A DNA stretch of 64,000 nt from Shinella sp. UYSO24 (lineage in GTDB: Bacteria > Pseudomonadota > Alphaproteobacteria > Rhizobiales > Rhizobiaceae). A program made the position numbers and the translations under genes. The stretch covers positions 264,073 through 328,072 of the forward strand of contig CABHNZ010000005.1 in assembly GCA_902167985.1 (NCBI GenBank), in the 5' to 3' direction. The notes under the pieces were generated by a model. That model had not been told where the DNA came from and did not search any database. It saw only the letters and a list, made by a program, of their open reading frames with translations. Shown piece by piece: positions 41,701 through 50,246 of the stretch (its first letter is position 1; each line of letters starts with the position of its first letter).

Positions 41701-42474
41701 CGCTCGGCGCCGAGTTCGTGAACGAGGCCGCGGACACGCAGTTCGTTGTCGGTATAGCTGCGCTCAAGCGCGTTGACTTCGGAATGGACGAGGGTTTCCA
41801 GTTCCGAAGCGCGGGCGATGGTGCGCTCGATGCCTTCGTTCATCGCCGAGACTTCGCGGCGCACGGCCTGACCGACGCTCATGATGCGCTCGGAGGCGAT
41901 GGTTTCCGGCTCCGACAGGCGAAGGCGACTTCGGCCATGGAACGGGCAGCGTTGCGCAGCTCCTGGCGCGCGCCATCATGATGGCGAAGGCGAAGAACAT
42001 CAGGATCGGCAGGATGATGCCGGCGGCAAGCGCCAGACGCCGGGGGCGGAGAGAACGCCGGAGACCGACGTGATCTGCCAGAGCTGGCTGCCGTAGACGA
42101 GCTGGCCGAGGCCGAGACCGGCAATGATCCACAGGACCGAGACGATCGTGGCATTGCGGATGGCCGAACGGATCGAGCCATTGTCCAGCGTGCGCAGCAT
42201 GGAGGCGGGCGTGCGCCTGCCGCTGTCGTTTGCCGGCTCGAAGGCGGGCTGGCGTGGCGCCGGTTCAGCGGCTGCTGCCTGGCGCGGCTGTTCCATCGGG
42301 CGTTCGTCACGGCGCGGTGTGGGGCGCTGCTGTGGCGTATCGGACATCTTTGTCTCCGCGGGCTTTTGAGCCGGCGTCGGGCGGGGGGCTCGTCGTCGAA
42401 GTCGAGCTTCAACGCCTCTTCCACGCCTGGAACGCGGTCTCATCGATCGACTCGCTACCTGTCTTCTTCGCCAT
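35787..42474 (-). CDS. Growth pole ring protein homologue (GPR/RgsE-like giant coiled-coil membrane protein; N-terminus frameshifted)
   Basis: After repair this encodes about 2230 residues. Order: a charged N-terminus (MAKKTGSESIDETAFQAVEE), a Pro/Gln/Arg-rich region, two membrane helices (ATIVSVLWIIAGLGLGQLVY, then LAAGIILPILMFFAFAIMMA), about 1650 residues of Ala/Ser/Thr/Glu-rich helix with ApoA/E-like repeats, a Pro/Ala/Gln-rich linker, and a conserved C-terminal domain (SLSVDIARAIDHDASVDLWR to KVYTMLAHAAGRFS). This architecture, size and taxon match Agrobacterium GPR and Sinorhizobium RgsE, which form a ring at the growing pole and organise polar growth; older annotations say kinesin-like. 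Five single-base losses near 42423, 42381, 42033, 41966 and 41920 break the first 190 codons; the following 6.1 kb is clean. The start is an ATG at 42474. Confidence 0.82.
40030..40720 (-). repeat. 99-bp tandem coding repeat array in the GPR-like gene
   Basis: Seven equivalent TCGA anchor positions occur at exactly 99-base intervals: 40063, 40162, 40261, 40360, 40459, 40558 and 40657. Each unit encodes 33 residues of the form SHERFASALSENQDRIETTL plus ASGTAAFVDAVG. Thirty-three is three hendecads (11 residues), the period of apolipoprotein-like amphipathic helices. Units are diverged at the edges and most alike between 40261 and 40558. Confidence 0.9.
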
Positions 42475-42952
42475 GCGGTTACGCCTCGTTACATACTCGC
42501 CCGGCAGATCCCCTCCAAAGCGCTGCCGCCTGCAACGAGGGTGGGGATGATGCCTGCCGACCTTGTCACCAGCGCGTCATGCGGGTTCAAGGCCGTTTGT
42601 TACTCTCAGTCGGATCGCCCTTGTTTCAAACGGATGATAACGAATGCTTACCGGGCTTCCGTCAGTGCACAGGGGGATTTCCCCCGTTCACCATAATCGT
42701 ATTGTAGTGGCACATTCGCGCCGCCGGTACAATTAGAACGGCCCCCGCCGCACAGGGACCTCCTGTTTGTATTAACAGGAATTAAACCATAGCCGCAGGC
42801 GAAACCCCTGAAAAGCTCGCAGGTTAATGGAAATTAACCATGCTATCAGATTTCTGGCCATATTGTGCCGGAATTTAACGCCATACGGGGGAGAGTTCCG
42901 CACAATTCGGGACACATCGGTTCTCAAGCCAGCATTTGAAGGAGACCCTCGC
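42475..42952. other. Divergent intergenic region GPR-like gene / Hpt gene
   Basis: These 478 bases contain no credible gene and must hold two divergent promoters. The right half is AT-richer and carries paired TTAA elements (see the separate entry). Nothing else is recognised. Confidence 0.45.
42772..42839. promoter_or_regulatory. Paired TTAA elements, possible CtrA-type sites
   Basis: TTAA-CAGGAA-TTAA is at 42772-42785 and TTAA-TGGAAA-TTAACCAT at 42824-42841, the latter within a perfect palindrome GGTTAAT-GGAA-ATTAACC (42822-42839). CtrA prefers TTAA-N7-TTAA; the spacing here is 6, so the match is imperfect, although TTAACCAT itself is a known CtrA-associated octamer. Confidence 0.35.
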
Positions 42953-43321
42953 ATGGCCGCCGTCAGTATCGCGTTTTCGACCCCGGAGACTTCCGGAAAG
43001 GCCTGTCCTTCCCAGGCGCGGCCGATCGACCTCGTCCATCTCGCGGCGCAGACGATGGGTGACAAGGGTCTCGAAATCGAGGTGCTGGAGATGTTTTCCC
43101 GGCAGTCGCGGCGGATCCTGCAGGACATGTCGGGGGCGGCGCCCGAGGCGCTTGCGGCCGCGGCGCACAGGTTGAAGGGCTCGGCGCGCGGCGTCGGCGC
43201 GTTTCGTGTCGCGGATGCGGCGGCGAGGCTTGAAGAGAATGCGACGGATCCGACGCGGCTTGCAGCGCTTGGCGCCGCCGTGATTGAGGCGGAAGACTTC
43301 ATTCAGCACCTTTGCCGCTAG
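42953..43321 (+). CDS. Hpt-domain (histidine phosphotransfer) protein
   Basis: A 122-residue four-helix phosphotransfer protein. The phospho-accepting His is in AAAHRLKGSARGVGAFRVAD, the classic HxLKGxAxxxG motif. After a ~25-residue unstructured leader the domain starts at PIDLVHLAAQTMGDKGLEIE and ends at EDFIQHLCR. Such stand-alone Hpt proteins relay phosphate between hybrid kinases and response regulators. Its partner is unknown; it is not ChpT-like in size or sequence. The start follows GAAGGAGA. It is divergent from the GPR-like gene, which hints at a link to the cell pole or cell cycle but does not show it. Confidence 0.88.
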   Translation: MAAVSIAFSTPETSGKACPSQARPIDLVHLAAQTMGDKGLEIEVLEMFSRQSRRILQDMSGAAPEALAAAAHRLKGSARGVGAFRVADAAARLEENATDPTRLAALGAAVIEAEDFIQHLCR

Positions 43322-43476
43322 GCCGGCGCTTGCGGCCAGGGCCGGCTGATGTCGCGGATGGGCCAGAGAGGGCGTGTTGAGACAAGCCCGCGTCGCCCAT
43401 CCGAGTTGACTGGCATGGCGAATTGTCGGAAGAACCGCGTTCAACGCGCTCATTCCAACCTCCGGATTTTCCAATC

Positions 43477-43797
43477 ATGACGAAACTGACCATCGTTGCC
43501 TTCGACGGGACGCGCTTCGAGATCGACGCAGACAAGGGCTCCACAGTGATGGAGAATGCTGTGCGAAATTCCGTACCCGGCATCGATGCCGAATGCGGCG
43601 GCGCCTGTGCCTGTGCCACCTGTCATGTCTATGTGGACGAGGAATGGACCGACAAGGTCGGCCCGCCCGAAGCCATGGAAGAGGATATGCTCGACTTTGC
43701 GGTCGATGTTCGTCCCAATTCGAGACTGTCCTGTCAGATCAAAATGAAGGCCGATCTCGACGGTCTCGTCGTCAGCGTCCCGGAACGTCAGGCCTGA
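43477..43797 (+). CDS. Adrenodoxin-type 2Fe-2S ferredoxin
   Basis: A 106-residue soluble electron carrier with a plant/vertebrate-type [2Fe-2S] cluster. Ligands: CGGACACATC pattern (first three Cys) and the fourth in RLSCQIKM. The overall plan ([49 protein letters not shown]) is that of FdxB/adrenodoxin-like ferredoxins, used with P450s or in Fe-S assembly. No isc or P450 genes are nearby. The frame is intact. Confidence 0.92.
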   Translation: MTKLTIVAFDGTRFEIDADKGSTVMENAVRNSVPGIDAECGGACACATCHVYVDEEWTDKVGPPEAMEEDMLDFAVDVRPNSRLSCQIKMKADLDGLVVSVPERQA

Positions 43798-43827
43798 GCG
43801 TTTTCCGCCAGAGCCAGAACCAGAACG

Positions 43828-43863
43828 AAAAAATGCCTCGCTGCCGCATCCGTCAGCGAGGCA
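43828..43863 (-). terminator. Intrinsic terminator on the minus strand
   Basis: A 10-bp perfect stem with a 10-base loop and a run of six T on the minus strand. It lies about 510 bases beyond the nearest minus-strand gene (DUF922), so it more likely ends an unannotated transcript than that gene. Confidence 0.8.
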
Positions 43864-44020
43864 AGGCGGGCGCATCACCGGCAGGCGAGGGAGGAAACAC
43901 CTGCGGTCGTCCGATGCACCGGGGAAACAGGGAACTCACAAGCCAGACCGAAGCCTGATCACAGGCCGGCGTGGCGAACAGAACGCGGAAAAAAGGTCAA
44001 TCCTACGCATATGCGTTACG
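43828..44020 (-). ncRNA. Candidate trans-acting small RNA with anti-Shine-Dalgarno loop
   Basis: Read on the minus strand, this stretch contains several hairpins and ends in a strong intrinsic terminator: TGCCTCGCTG / CAGCGAGGCA (43834-43863) followed by six T. Upstream of it a 7-bp hairpin (GCAGGTG / CGCCTGC, 43881-43904) exposes the loop TTTCCTCCCT, an anti-SD sequence like those of rhizobial small RNAs with CCUCC loops. Another hairpin, GCCTGTGATCAGGC, lies further 5'. The 5' end is unknown and no promoter is convincing. Confidence 0.4.
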
Positions 44021-44373
44021 CTTGATGGCCGCATCGGGTGCCGGGTGGCGCGGCAGCCGTGCATTGCCATGGCAGCAGCCTTTTCAAAGGCACTGCCTCC
44101 AGCCGGGCCGGCCATCCTGACCCAGCCATTGAATGCTGACCGTCTCCCTTTGCTATCATCCCGTGATCATTGAAGGATCATCCGGAGGAGGAGACCGGTA
44201 TCGAATTGCCCCTAATTTATAACCCGCAGTTGCTTATTAGGATATGGTGATAAATAACCCGTGATTGCCCGCTATCGACACAAGCTTCAGGCAAGATTCG
44301 CCGAGCGCCTGCGTTATCGACGGGCAGCCGATTTCCGTTCACGTATCTAAGGAAAAAGAAGGGCCGGGCCGCC
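43864..44373. other. Gene-free region between ferredoxin and DUF922 genes
   Basis: I find no credible protein gene here. The left part overlaps the candidate small RNA. The right part around 44205-44265 is AT-rich (CTAATTTATAACCCGC, GGTGATAAATAACCC), suggesting promoter DNA of unknown direction. I looked for tmRNA, RNase P and SRP RNA signatures and did not find them. Confidence 0.4.
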
Positions 44374-44994
44374 TCAGCGGCCGCGCTGCTGCATGCGGTA
44401 TTGCAAAAGACGGGTCATGCGCGCATCGAAATTGGCCGCCTCGACCTGATCGAAACGCAGCTGATCCGCATCATGGGAGGCGAGCGCCTCGCGGGTCAGA
44501 ACGGCAACCTTTGCCTCCAGCGCGTCGCAATTGGGCTCCGGACGCAGCGCTAGAAGGTCGCGCTCCATCTGGCGCGCATGATTGCGGGCGATCTCGGCGT
44601 GGCGCTCCTCGTGGCGCTTGATATCCGCCGACAGCGTATCCCAGATGAAGCCGAGATCGGCGGTCGCGCGGTTGCGATTGGTCCATCGGGGAAGGATGAT
44701 CTTGGTGCGCAGCGTCACCCGCACGCCGCCGATCGAGCAGCTATTGCCCTTTTCCACATAGGTGACGTCGCCGCCGAACTTGATCTGGGTCGCGCCGGGA
44801 TGGCGATGGCCCTCGACATGGGTTTCGGGGCCGCGCTTGTCGAGCTCGCGGTCGAGATCGTCGGCTGTGCGACCACCGATGCGGAAATAGGAATAGGTCT
44901 TGCTGATGACGGGTTCGGCGGAAGCCAGGGCGGGAAAGGCGCAGAGAAGAAAGACAGCACCGAAAATCCGGTGCAGAGTGCGTGATGAAGACAT
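44374..44994 (-). CDS. DUF922 secreted protein (putative Zn-dependent peptidase)
   Basis: A 206-residue exported protein with the DUF922 domain. Signal peptide: [15 protein letters not shown]. The family core reads [20 protein letters not shown], with an H-E-x-x-H-like HEERH metal site. The preceding [22 protein letters not shown] and the [11 protein letters not shown] stretch are also family features. DUF922 proteins are predicted metallopeptidases but proof of activity is lacking. The ATG at 44994 begins the signal peptide; an open frame upstream lacks similarity. Divergent from folP. Confidence 0.8.
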   Translation of the reverse strand: MSSSRTLHRIFGAVFLLCAFPALASAEPVISKTYSYFRIGGRTADDLDRELDKRGPETHVEGHRHPGATQIKFGGDVTYVEKGNSCSIGGVRVTLRTKIILPRWTNRNRATADLGFIWDTLSADIKRHEERHAEIARNHARQMERDLLALRPEPNCDALEAKVAVLTREALASHDADQLRFDQVEAANFDARMTRLLQYRMQQRGR

Positions 44995-45099
44995 TCTCTG
45001 GCCTGCAACGTTGAACTTGCCACGAGCTTGGGGCATAGCCAGCCGAAGAGCAATAAAAGGCTGCAAAATTTGCGTGAGTTATCCAAAGATCCATGGCTG

Positions 45100-45968
45100 G
45101 TGATATCGCAGCGCAACAGCGACTGGGCGCTGGCGCATGGACGCTCGCTGCCGATCGGCCGCAGCGGCCATATCATGGCGATCGTCAATGTGACGCCGGA
45201 TTCCTTTTCGGATGGTGGCCGTCACGACGATGCGGAGCGTGGCTTTCGCCATGCGCTCGCCTGCCTTGCCGATGGAGCGGCCATTCTCGATATCGGCGGT
45301 GAATCCACCCGGCCGGTGCTGCCTCCGTCACGCCTGCCGAGGAGCAGGATCGCGTTCTGCCGCTGATCGAGCGGCTTGCCAGGGAGACCGATGCGCTGAT
45401 CTCGATCGATACCTACCGCGCCGAGACGGCGCGGCTGGCGATCGAGGCGGGCGCGCATATCGTCAACGATGTCTATGGCCTGCAATACGATGCCGATATG
45501 GCGGATGTGGTGGCGAAGACGGGGGCTGGCGTCTGCATCATGCATACGGGGCGGGGGCGCGACGACCGGCTGCTGGATGTGATTGCCGACCAGGAGCTTT
45601 TTCTCGGGCGGTCTCTGGAGATGGCGCTTGGCGCCGGTATTGCGCGCGCGGCGATCACGCTCGATCCGGGGTTCGGCTTTGCCAAGGCAACCGACGACGA
45701 CATGGCGCTGATGGCGCGGTTGCCGGAACTCCAGAGTTTCGGGCTGCCGCTGCTCGTCGGTACCTCGCGAAAACGTTTCGTCGGCGCCGTTACCGGGCGC
45801 GAGGCGCCGGATCAGCGCGATGTCGGTACGGCTGCGACCACCGTTGCGCTGCGTCTTGCAGGCGCTTCGATTTTTCGGGTGCATAACGTGGCGGCCAACC
45901 GCGATGCACTTTTGATGGCGGATGCCATCCTTGCTGCGGCACCGGGCCAGCAGGCAAGCGGACATTAG
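45100..45968 (+). CDS. folP: Dihydropteroate synthase (one frameshift)
   Basis: Joins 6-hydroxymethyl-7,8-dihydropterin diphosphate to p-aminobenzoate; the sulfonamide target. Motifs: [60 protein letters not shown] and [12 protein letters not shown]. One G is missing near 45316 (CCGGG read as CCGG), between STRP and [20 protein letters not shown]; repair gives 289 residues. folP is normally essential, so the break is almost surely an error. The GTG at 45100 gives the expected short leader before AHGRSLP; a TTG at 45070 after AAAAGG is an alternative. First gene of folP-folB-folK. Confidence 0.93.
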
Positions 45969-45986
45969 AAAAAAGGCAGGCGGCTG

Positions 45987-46352
45987 ATGGGCACCTATAC
46001 GATTGCATTGAAAAACTGCGCCTTCTTTGCCCGCCATGGCGTGCTTGGCGAGGAGATGGCGCTTGGCCAGAGGTTCTTCGTCGATGTGACGATGACAGTC
46101 GCGGCTGACGAGGCGCTGGAAAGCGATGATGTGAGCCAGACCGTGCATTACGGTGAGGCCTATGCGCTGGTGGAGGAGATTGTCACCAATACCCGCCGCA
46201 ACCTCATAGAGGCTTTGGCGAAGGATATCGGCAAGGCGCTTTGCGGCTGGTCGACACAGATCCGGCGCGTCGAGATTGCCGTGCGCAAGCCGTCCGTGCC
46301 GATCGCCGGCATTCTTGACTATGCGGAAGTGCGGGTCGAGCATGTCGCCTGA
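45987..46352 (+). CDS. folB: Dihydroneopterin aldolase
   Basis: Cleaves 7,8-dihydroneopterin to 6-hydroxymethyl-7,8-dihydropterin and glycolaldehyde in folate synthesis. The 121-residue intact protein has FFARHGVLGEEMALGQRFFV (active-site region), HYGEAYALVEEIV, and KPSVPIAGILDYAEVRV with the conserved Lys-Pro. It starts 18 bases after folP and overlaps folK by 11 bases. Confidence 0.95.
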   Translation: MGTYTIALKNCAFFARHGVLGEEMALGQRFFVDVTMTVAADEALESDDVSQTVHYGEAYALVEEIVTNTRRNLIEALAKDIGKALCGWSTQIRRVEIAVRKPSVPIAGILDYAEVRVEHVA

Positions 46353-46863
46353 GGCCGGGTTTCAGATCGCAGCGCTCGGGCTCGGCGGCAATATCGGCGA
46401 GCCCCGGCAGCTGATGGCGCAGGCGCTGCAGGCGCTCGATGCGCGCGGCGACTGTCGCATCACCGCCGTATCGCGACTTTACAAGACGCCGCCATGGGGC
46501 AAGCTTGATCAGGCGGATTTCTTCAATGCCTGTGCGCTGGTGGAAACGTCGGTCGAGCCGGTTCCGTTGCTCGATCTCTGTCTCGATATCGAGCGGGGCA
46601 TGAAGCGCGTCCGGATCGAGCGTTGGGGGCCGCGGACCATCGATCTCGATGTGCTGACTTATGGGGGTGTCGTGCTTGACAGCGATCGTCTGATCCTGCC
46701 GCATCCGCGGATGACGGAGCGCGGCTTCGTGATGATGCCGCTTGCGGATATTGCGCCAGAGATGATGATCCGGGGCAGGGCGGTCGAAGCCTGGCTCACG
46801 CAGGTCGATGTGGCGGGCATCGAGGTTGCCGACGCCGATCCTAAGTGGTGGCGTCAGCCGTAA
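46342..46863 (+). CDS. folK: 2-amino-4-hydroxy-6-hydroxymethyldihydropteridine pyrophosphokinase
   Basis: Transfers pyrophosphate from ATP to 6-hydroxymethyl-7,8-dihydropterin, giving the FolP substrate. Recognised from ALGLGGNIGEPRQLM, VSRLYKTPPWG, DFFNACALVET, ERGMKRVRIERWGPRTIDLD and LPHPRMTERGFVMMPLADIA. The ATG at 46342 lies inside the end of folB (translational coupling) and yields 173 residues, the normal size. The three fol genes thus encode consecutive steps of the pathway. Confidence 0.95.
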   Translation: MSPEAGFQIAALGLGGNIGEPRQLMAQALQALDARGDCRITAVSRLYKTPPWGKLDQADFFNACALVETSVEPVPLLDLCLDIERGMKRVRIERWGPRTIDLDVLTYGGVVLDSDRLILPHPRMTERGFVMMPLADIAPEMMIRGRAVEAWLTQVDVAGIEVADADPKWWRQP

Positions 46864-46884
46864 ATTCGGTTTCTGCTTTTAGGC

Positions 46885-47436
46885 TTACTTGATCGAGCCG
46901 ACGGCCATGGCGTCGACATCGCGGTCGAGGGTCAGGCCGATTACCGGGACGAGCTGGTCTTCGACCTTGACGGAGATGGTGATGTTCATCTTGTTGTCGC
47001 CGCGCAGGCTTGCCACCATTGCGCCGTTCAGCTGCTGGCGGTTGATGCCCATGACGACCTTGTCGCCACTGACGGAGCCCGAGATGATGTCGAGGCCCTT
47101 GCCCTGTGCGCCATCGAGGAACTTGCCGCTATAGCCCGACGAGCTCTGGGTGATGACGGCGGACATGGGCTGCTGGAAGACACCGACGCGGCAGGTGCCG
47201 TCGAGCTTGATGCCGACATCGCTGTCGGACACGGGCGTGCCGGTCAGGTTGCAGCTGAACTTGGTGCCCTTGTACTTGCCGTTGACGATTTCGCCCGGAC
47301 CTTTCCAGCCACCGGAAATCTGCTGGAAGAATGTCTTGTCGCGGGAGGCGGCGTCGGCCTGCGGCGCATAGGCCGAGGTCGCGGCGGCGGTCAGAACGGC
47401 AAGGCCGCCGATGAGCGAAAACAGACGCGATGACAT
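46885..47436 (-). CDS. Conserved secreted protein of unknown function
   Basis: A 183-residue exported protein: signal peptide LFSLIGGLAVLTAAATSAYA, then a beta-rich domain (FQQISGGWKGPGEIVNGKYK, FSCNLTGTP, SGKFLDGAQGKGLDIISG). Two cysteines (FSCNL and GTCRVG) could form a disulfide. The ATG at 47436 is preferred because AGGGGA is well spaced from it; the ATG at 47442 abuts that site. It resembles conserved hypothetical proteins of Rhizobiaceae, with no assigned function. Convergent with folK, 21 bases apart. Confidence 0.7.
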   Translation of the reverse strand: MSSRLFSLIGGLAVLTAAATSAYAPQADAASRDKTFFQQISGGWKGPGEIVNGKYKGTKFSCNLTGTPVSDSDVGIKLDGTCRVGVFQQPMSAVITQSSSGYSGKFLDGAQGKGLDIISGSVSGDKVVMGINRQQLNGAMVASLRGDNKMNITISVKVEDQLVPVIGLTLDRDVDAMAVGSIK

Positions 47437-47553
47437 TGGCATTCCCCTGGAAGGCAGACGCTAGAAATTGGAAAGGTTTGACTGGTCTGCAATTTAGGTG
47501 GGAATGGTTAATGACTGGTAATTATCGCCTGACGGAAGAGCGCCGGAGAGCCG

Positions 47554-48677
47554 TCAGACTGTGTCTTTCCGGCCACCTGCACTGGCAATATCGGACATGA
47601 AATCACCGATGCCGGGGCGCTTCAGCGCCTTGAAGGGCAGCGGGCGGCAGAGATCCATCGCAGCGATGCCGATTCGTGCGGTCAGCATGCCGTTGATGAC
47701 GCCTTCCCCCAGGCGACTCGACAGTTTGGAGGCAAGGCCATGGCCAAGCACCTGCTGCGCCAGCCCGTCGCCGACCGCAATCGAGCCGGTCACAGCCAGG
47801 TGGGCGACGACATCACGCATCAGTTTCAGAAGGCCGATCGTGCCGGGCCGGCCGCCATAGAGATCGGCCATGGCGCGGATCAGGCGCGAGACCTCGAAGA
47901 GGACATAGGCGAGATCGACGATCGCCCGCGGACTGACGGCGGTGACGATCGAGACGCGCTTGGAGGCATTGAGGATGAGGCCGCGCGCCTTGCGGTCGAG
48001 CGGTGCCAGAAGTTCGCGCTCGGCCAGTTCCATGAATTGCGGGCCGTCGATGATCTCGTCTTTGGTGGCCTCCAGGGCGGCGCGGCCCTTGGCGGTTTCC
48101 GGCCGGTGGGAGAGAAGCTTGGTCAGTTTCGCAACGACGCTGCGGGCTTTTCCGGACTGGCGGGTGGCGGCCGCTTCCTCGGCCTCGGCCTTCAGCGTCT
48201 GGACGCCGGTCAGGCGCATCATGCCGAGGATTTCCCGGCCGACCATAACGGCAACGGCAAGGAGGCCGATGCCAAGCGTGATCATCGCCGCCCAGCCGAG
48301 CCAGTCGGCACGGGTGAAGAGGTCGCGGATGACGCTGTCTGCCCAGAGGCCGAAGGCCAGCGACAGGAAGGTGCCGAAGGCGGCGGCAGCGAGGTTGAGG
48401 AAGGAGAAGCGCTTTTTCGGGCGCGGCTCGGCGACCGGGATCGCTTCGGTGGAAAGCTCCTCCGGCGTGATGAACGGATCATCCTCGTCGGGTGTCACGA
48501 CCACGGGGCCGTCGAAGGCGCGGGGCTTCGCCGCTCGATCGATACGGTTGCCGGTGCGGATGCCGTCGCGCGCGGTTCGTCATCCAGCTGGAAGGCGCCG
48601 GGGCGGCGGGATGGGCCACTTGATGAAGCGTTGCCGGTCTTCGGGGTGATCTTGTCGCTATCTCCGGTCGGGGTCAT
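47554..48677 (-). CDS. YcjF-like TIGR01620 family membrane protein (one frameshift)
   Basis: An inner-membrane protein of the TIGR01620/DUF697 family, usually paired with YcjX. The N-terminus is Pro/Ser/Arg-rich; two membrane helices near residues 95-115 and 130-150 (LNLAAAAFGTFLSLAFGLWA, AAMITLGIGLLAVAVMVG); a soluble C-terminal part ends in LCRPLPFKALKRPGIGDF. One A or T is missing near 48528; repair joins TVSIERRKP to RAFDGPVVVTPDEDDPFITP. Corrected length is 374 residues. Its ATG overlaps the ycjX stop (ATGA), showing translational coupling. Role unknown; linked to envelope stress in other bacteria. Confidence 0.87.
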
Positions 48678-50140
48678 GCCAGACGGTCTCCGAACAGGTA
48701 CTGCATGACGCGGTCGAGGCGGATATGCGGCACGGAGAGTTTCAGGCCGCTTCCGGTCTCTTCCAGCGCCGGCGGGCGGAATCGGACAATGTTGAGTTCG
48801 GGCAGTTCCGCAGCTTTTCCATTGCCGGCGAAGAAGATATCGGGATTTTCCGGCAGGTCGCCCGGAAAGATCGCCGTCTTCCTCTCGCCATCGAAGGTTT
48901 CGCCGTTGATCGTCTCGCCTGCGATCGGCGTGCCGACGATGACCGGCAGCTGGTGGTTATCCTGTTTGACCGTCGCCTCGCGGGTGGCTCTTACGGATGC
49001 GATCGCCATCACGTCTATCCCGGCGCCTGCCATGCCGATGCGCTGCACGGCGCGGTCGACGAGGCGGGCCGTCAGCCGTTCGAGCCGGTCATGGCTTTCG
49101 TGGTGCAGGTGGTCGGCCTTGGTGGCGGCCACCAGAACCTTATCGATACGGCGGCCGAGGATGGCGGAGAACAGGCTGTTATTGCCGGGGCGGAAGCAGG
49201 CGAGCACGTCCGACAGGGCGCGTTCGAGATCCTGCACCGCTTCCGGACCGCGATTGATCGCCTGCAGCGCGTCGACCAGCACGATCTGGCGGTCGAGACG
49301 GGCGAAATGCTCGCGGAAGAAGGGTTTGACGACGATCGTCTTGTAGGCGTCGTAGCGGCGTTCCATCATGGCCCGCAGCGAGCCTTTCGGTGCCTTGGTG
49401 TCCGGCAGGCCGGGGAGCGGCGCAAATGTGAGGGCCGGGGAGCCTTCGAGATCTCCCGGCATCAGGAAACGGCCGGGCGGCAGGGTCGAGAGCGAGCGCT
49501 CGTCGGATTTGCAGGCCTTGAGGTAGGCGGCGAAGCTTTCGGCCAGCCTGCGGGCCGTCATTTCGTCGGCGGGTGCGTCCAGATCGATCGAGGAGGCCAG
49601 CGCCATCCAGTCGTGCGCCAGTTCGTGGCGGATGCCGGTTGCGGCAAGTGCCACGGTTGCCTCGCTGAACTGTCGGTAATCCTGTCCGAGCAGCGGCAGG
49701 TCGAGCAGCCATTCTCCCGGGTAATCGACGATATCGATCGACAATTTTCCGGCCGAAAACAGACGGTTCCAGCCGGAGGCGCTCTGGAAGTCGAGCGTGA
49801 TGCGCAATTCGGATATGGCGCGGGTCGAATCCGGCCAGATGCGCTCGCGCACCAGCGCCTCGATATGATCCTCATATTGAAAGCGCGGCACGGCATCATC
49901 CGGCTGCGGTTCGAGCCTGACGGCAGAGACGCGGCCGGAGCGCAGGGGCTCGAAAAGCGGCAGGCGGCCGCCATTCAGGAGATTATGCACGAGCGAGGAG
50001 ATAAACACCGTCTTGCCGGCGCGGGAAAGGCCGGTGACGCCGAGCCTGATCGTCGGATGCATGAGGCCCGAGGCGCGGTCTGCAAGATTGTCCAGCGCAA
50101 TCAGCGCGTCGTCGGTAAAACTGGTCAGCGAAGGCGGCAA
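48674..50140 (-). CDS. YcjX-like P-loop GTPase (DUF463)
   Basis: A 488-residue predicted GTP-binding protein. Walker A is RLGVTGLSRAGKTVFISSLV near residues 33-52; SIDIVDYPGEWLLDLPLLG is the family-specific switch region; VLVAATKADHLHHESH resembles the guanine-specificity motif. The opposite-direction end reads IRLDRVMQYLFGDR. DUF463 proteins bind and hydrolyse GTP in studied cases but the cellular role is open. The frame is intact. Coupled to the ycjF-like gene through an ATGA overlap. Confidence 0.93.
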   Translation of the reverse strand: MPPSLTSFTDDALIALDNLADRASGLMHPTIRLGVTGLSRAGKTVFISSLVHNLLNGGRLPLFEPLRSGRVSAVRLEPQPDDAVPRFQYEDHIEALVRERIWPDSTRAISELRITLDFQSASGWNRLFSAGKLSIDIVDYPGEWLLDLPLLGQDYRQFSEATVALAATGIRHELAHDWMALASSIDLDAPADEMTARRLAESFAAYLKACKSDERSLSTLPPGRFLMPGDLEGSPALTFAPLPGLPDTKAPKGSLRAMMERRYDAYKTIVVKPFFREHFARLDRQIVLVDALQAINRGPEAVQDLERALSDVLACFRPGNNSLFSAILGRRIDKVLVAATKADHLHHESHDRLERLTARLVDRAVQRIGMAGAGIDVMAIASVRATREATVKQDNHQLPVIVGTPIAGETINGETFDGERKTAIFPGDLPENPDIFFAGNGKAAELPELNIVRFRPPALEETGSGLKLSVPHIRLDRVMQYLFGDRLA

Positions 50141-50246
50141 TGTGTCGGTCCGGGTCCTGAGTTTTCAGTCTATATAGGGAGGATCGCCATCGTCGCAAAG
50201 GTGATGCGGCCCGCCGGGTGCCTGAGGCGGGAAGCAAAGGCATGTC

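Noticed and set aside
38784..41981. Very long plus-strand open frame (over 1000 codons) opposite the GPR-like gene
   Set aside because: It is the antisense shadow of a repetitive, GC-rich coding sequence, has no recognisable domain and no ribosome site. The same applies to long antisense frames over tme (26733-29396), alaS (57285-60041) and the L,D-transpeptidase gene.
43798..44373. tmRNA, RNase P RNA or 4.5S RNA in the ferredoxin-DUF922 gap
   Set aside because: None of the conserved strings (tag-peptide reading frame, GAGGAAAGUCC-type core, GGAAGGAAGCAG-type SRP loop) is present on either strand.
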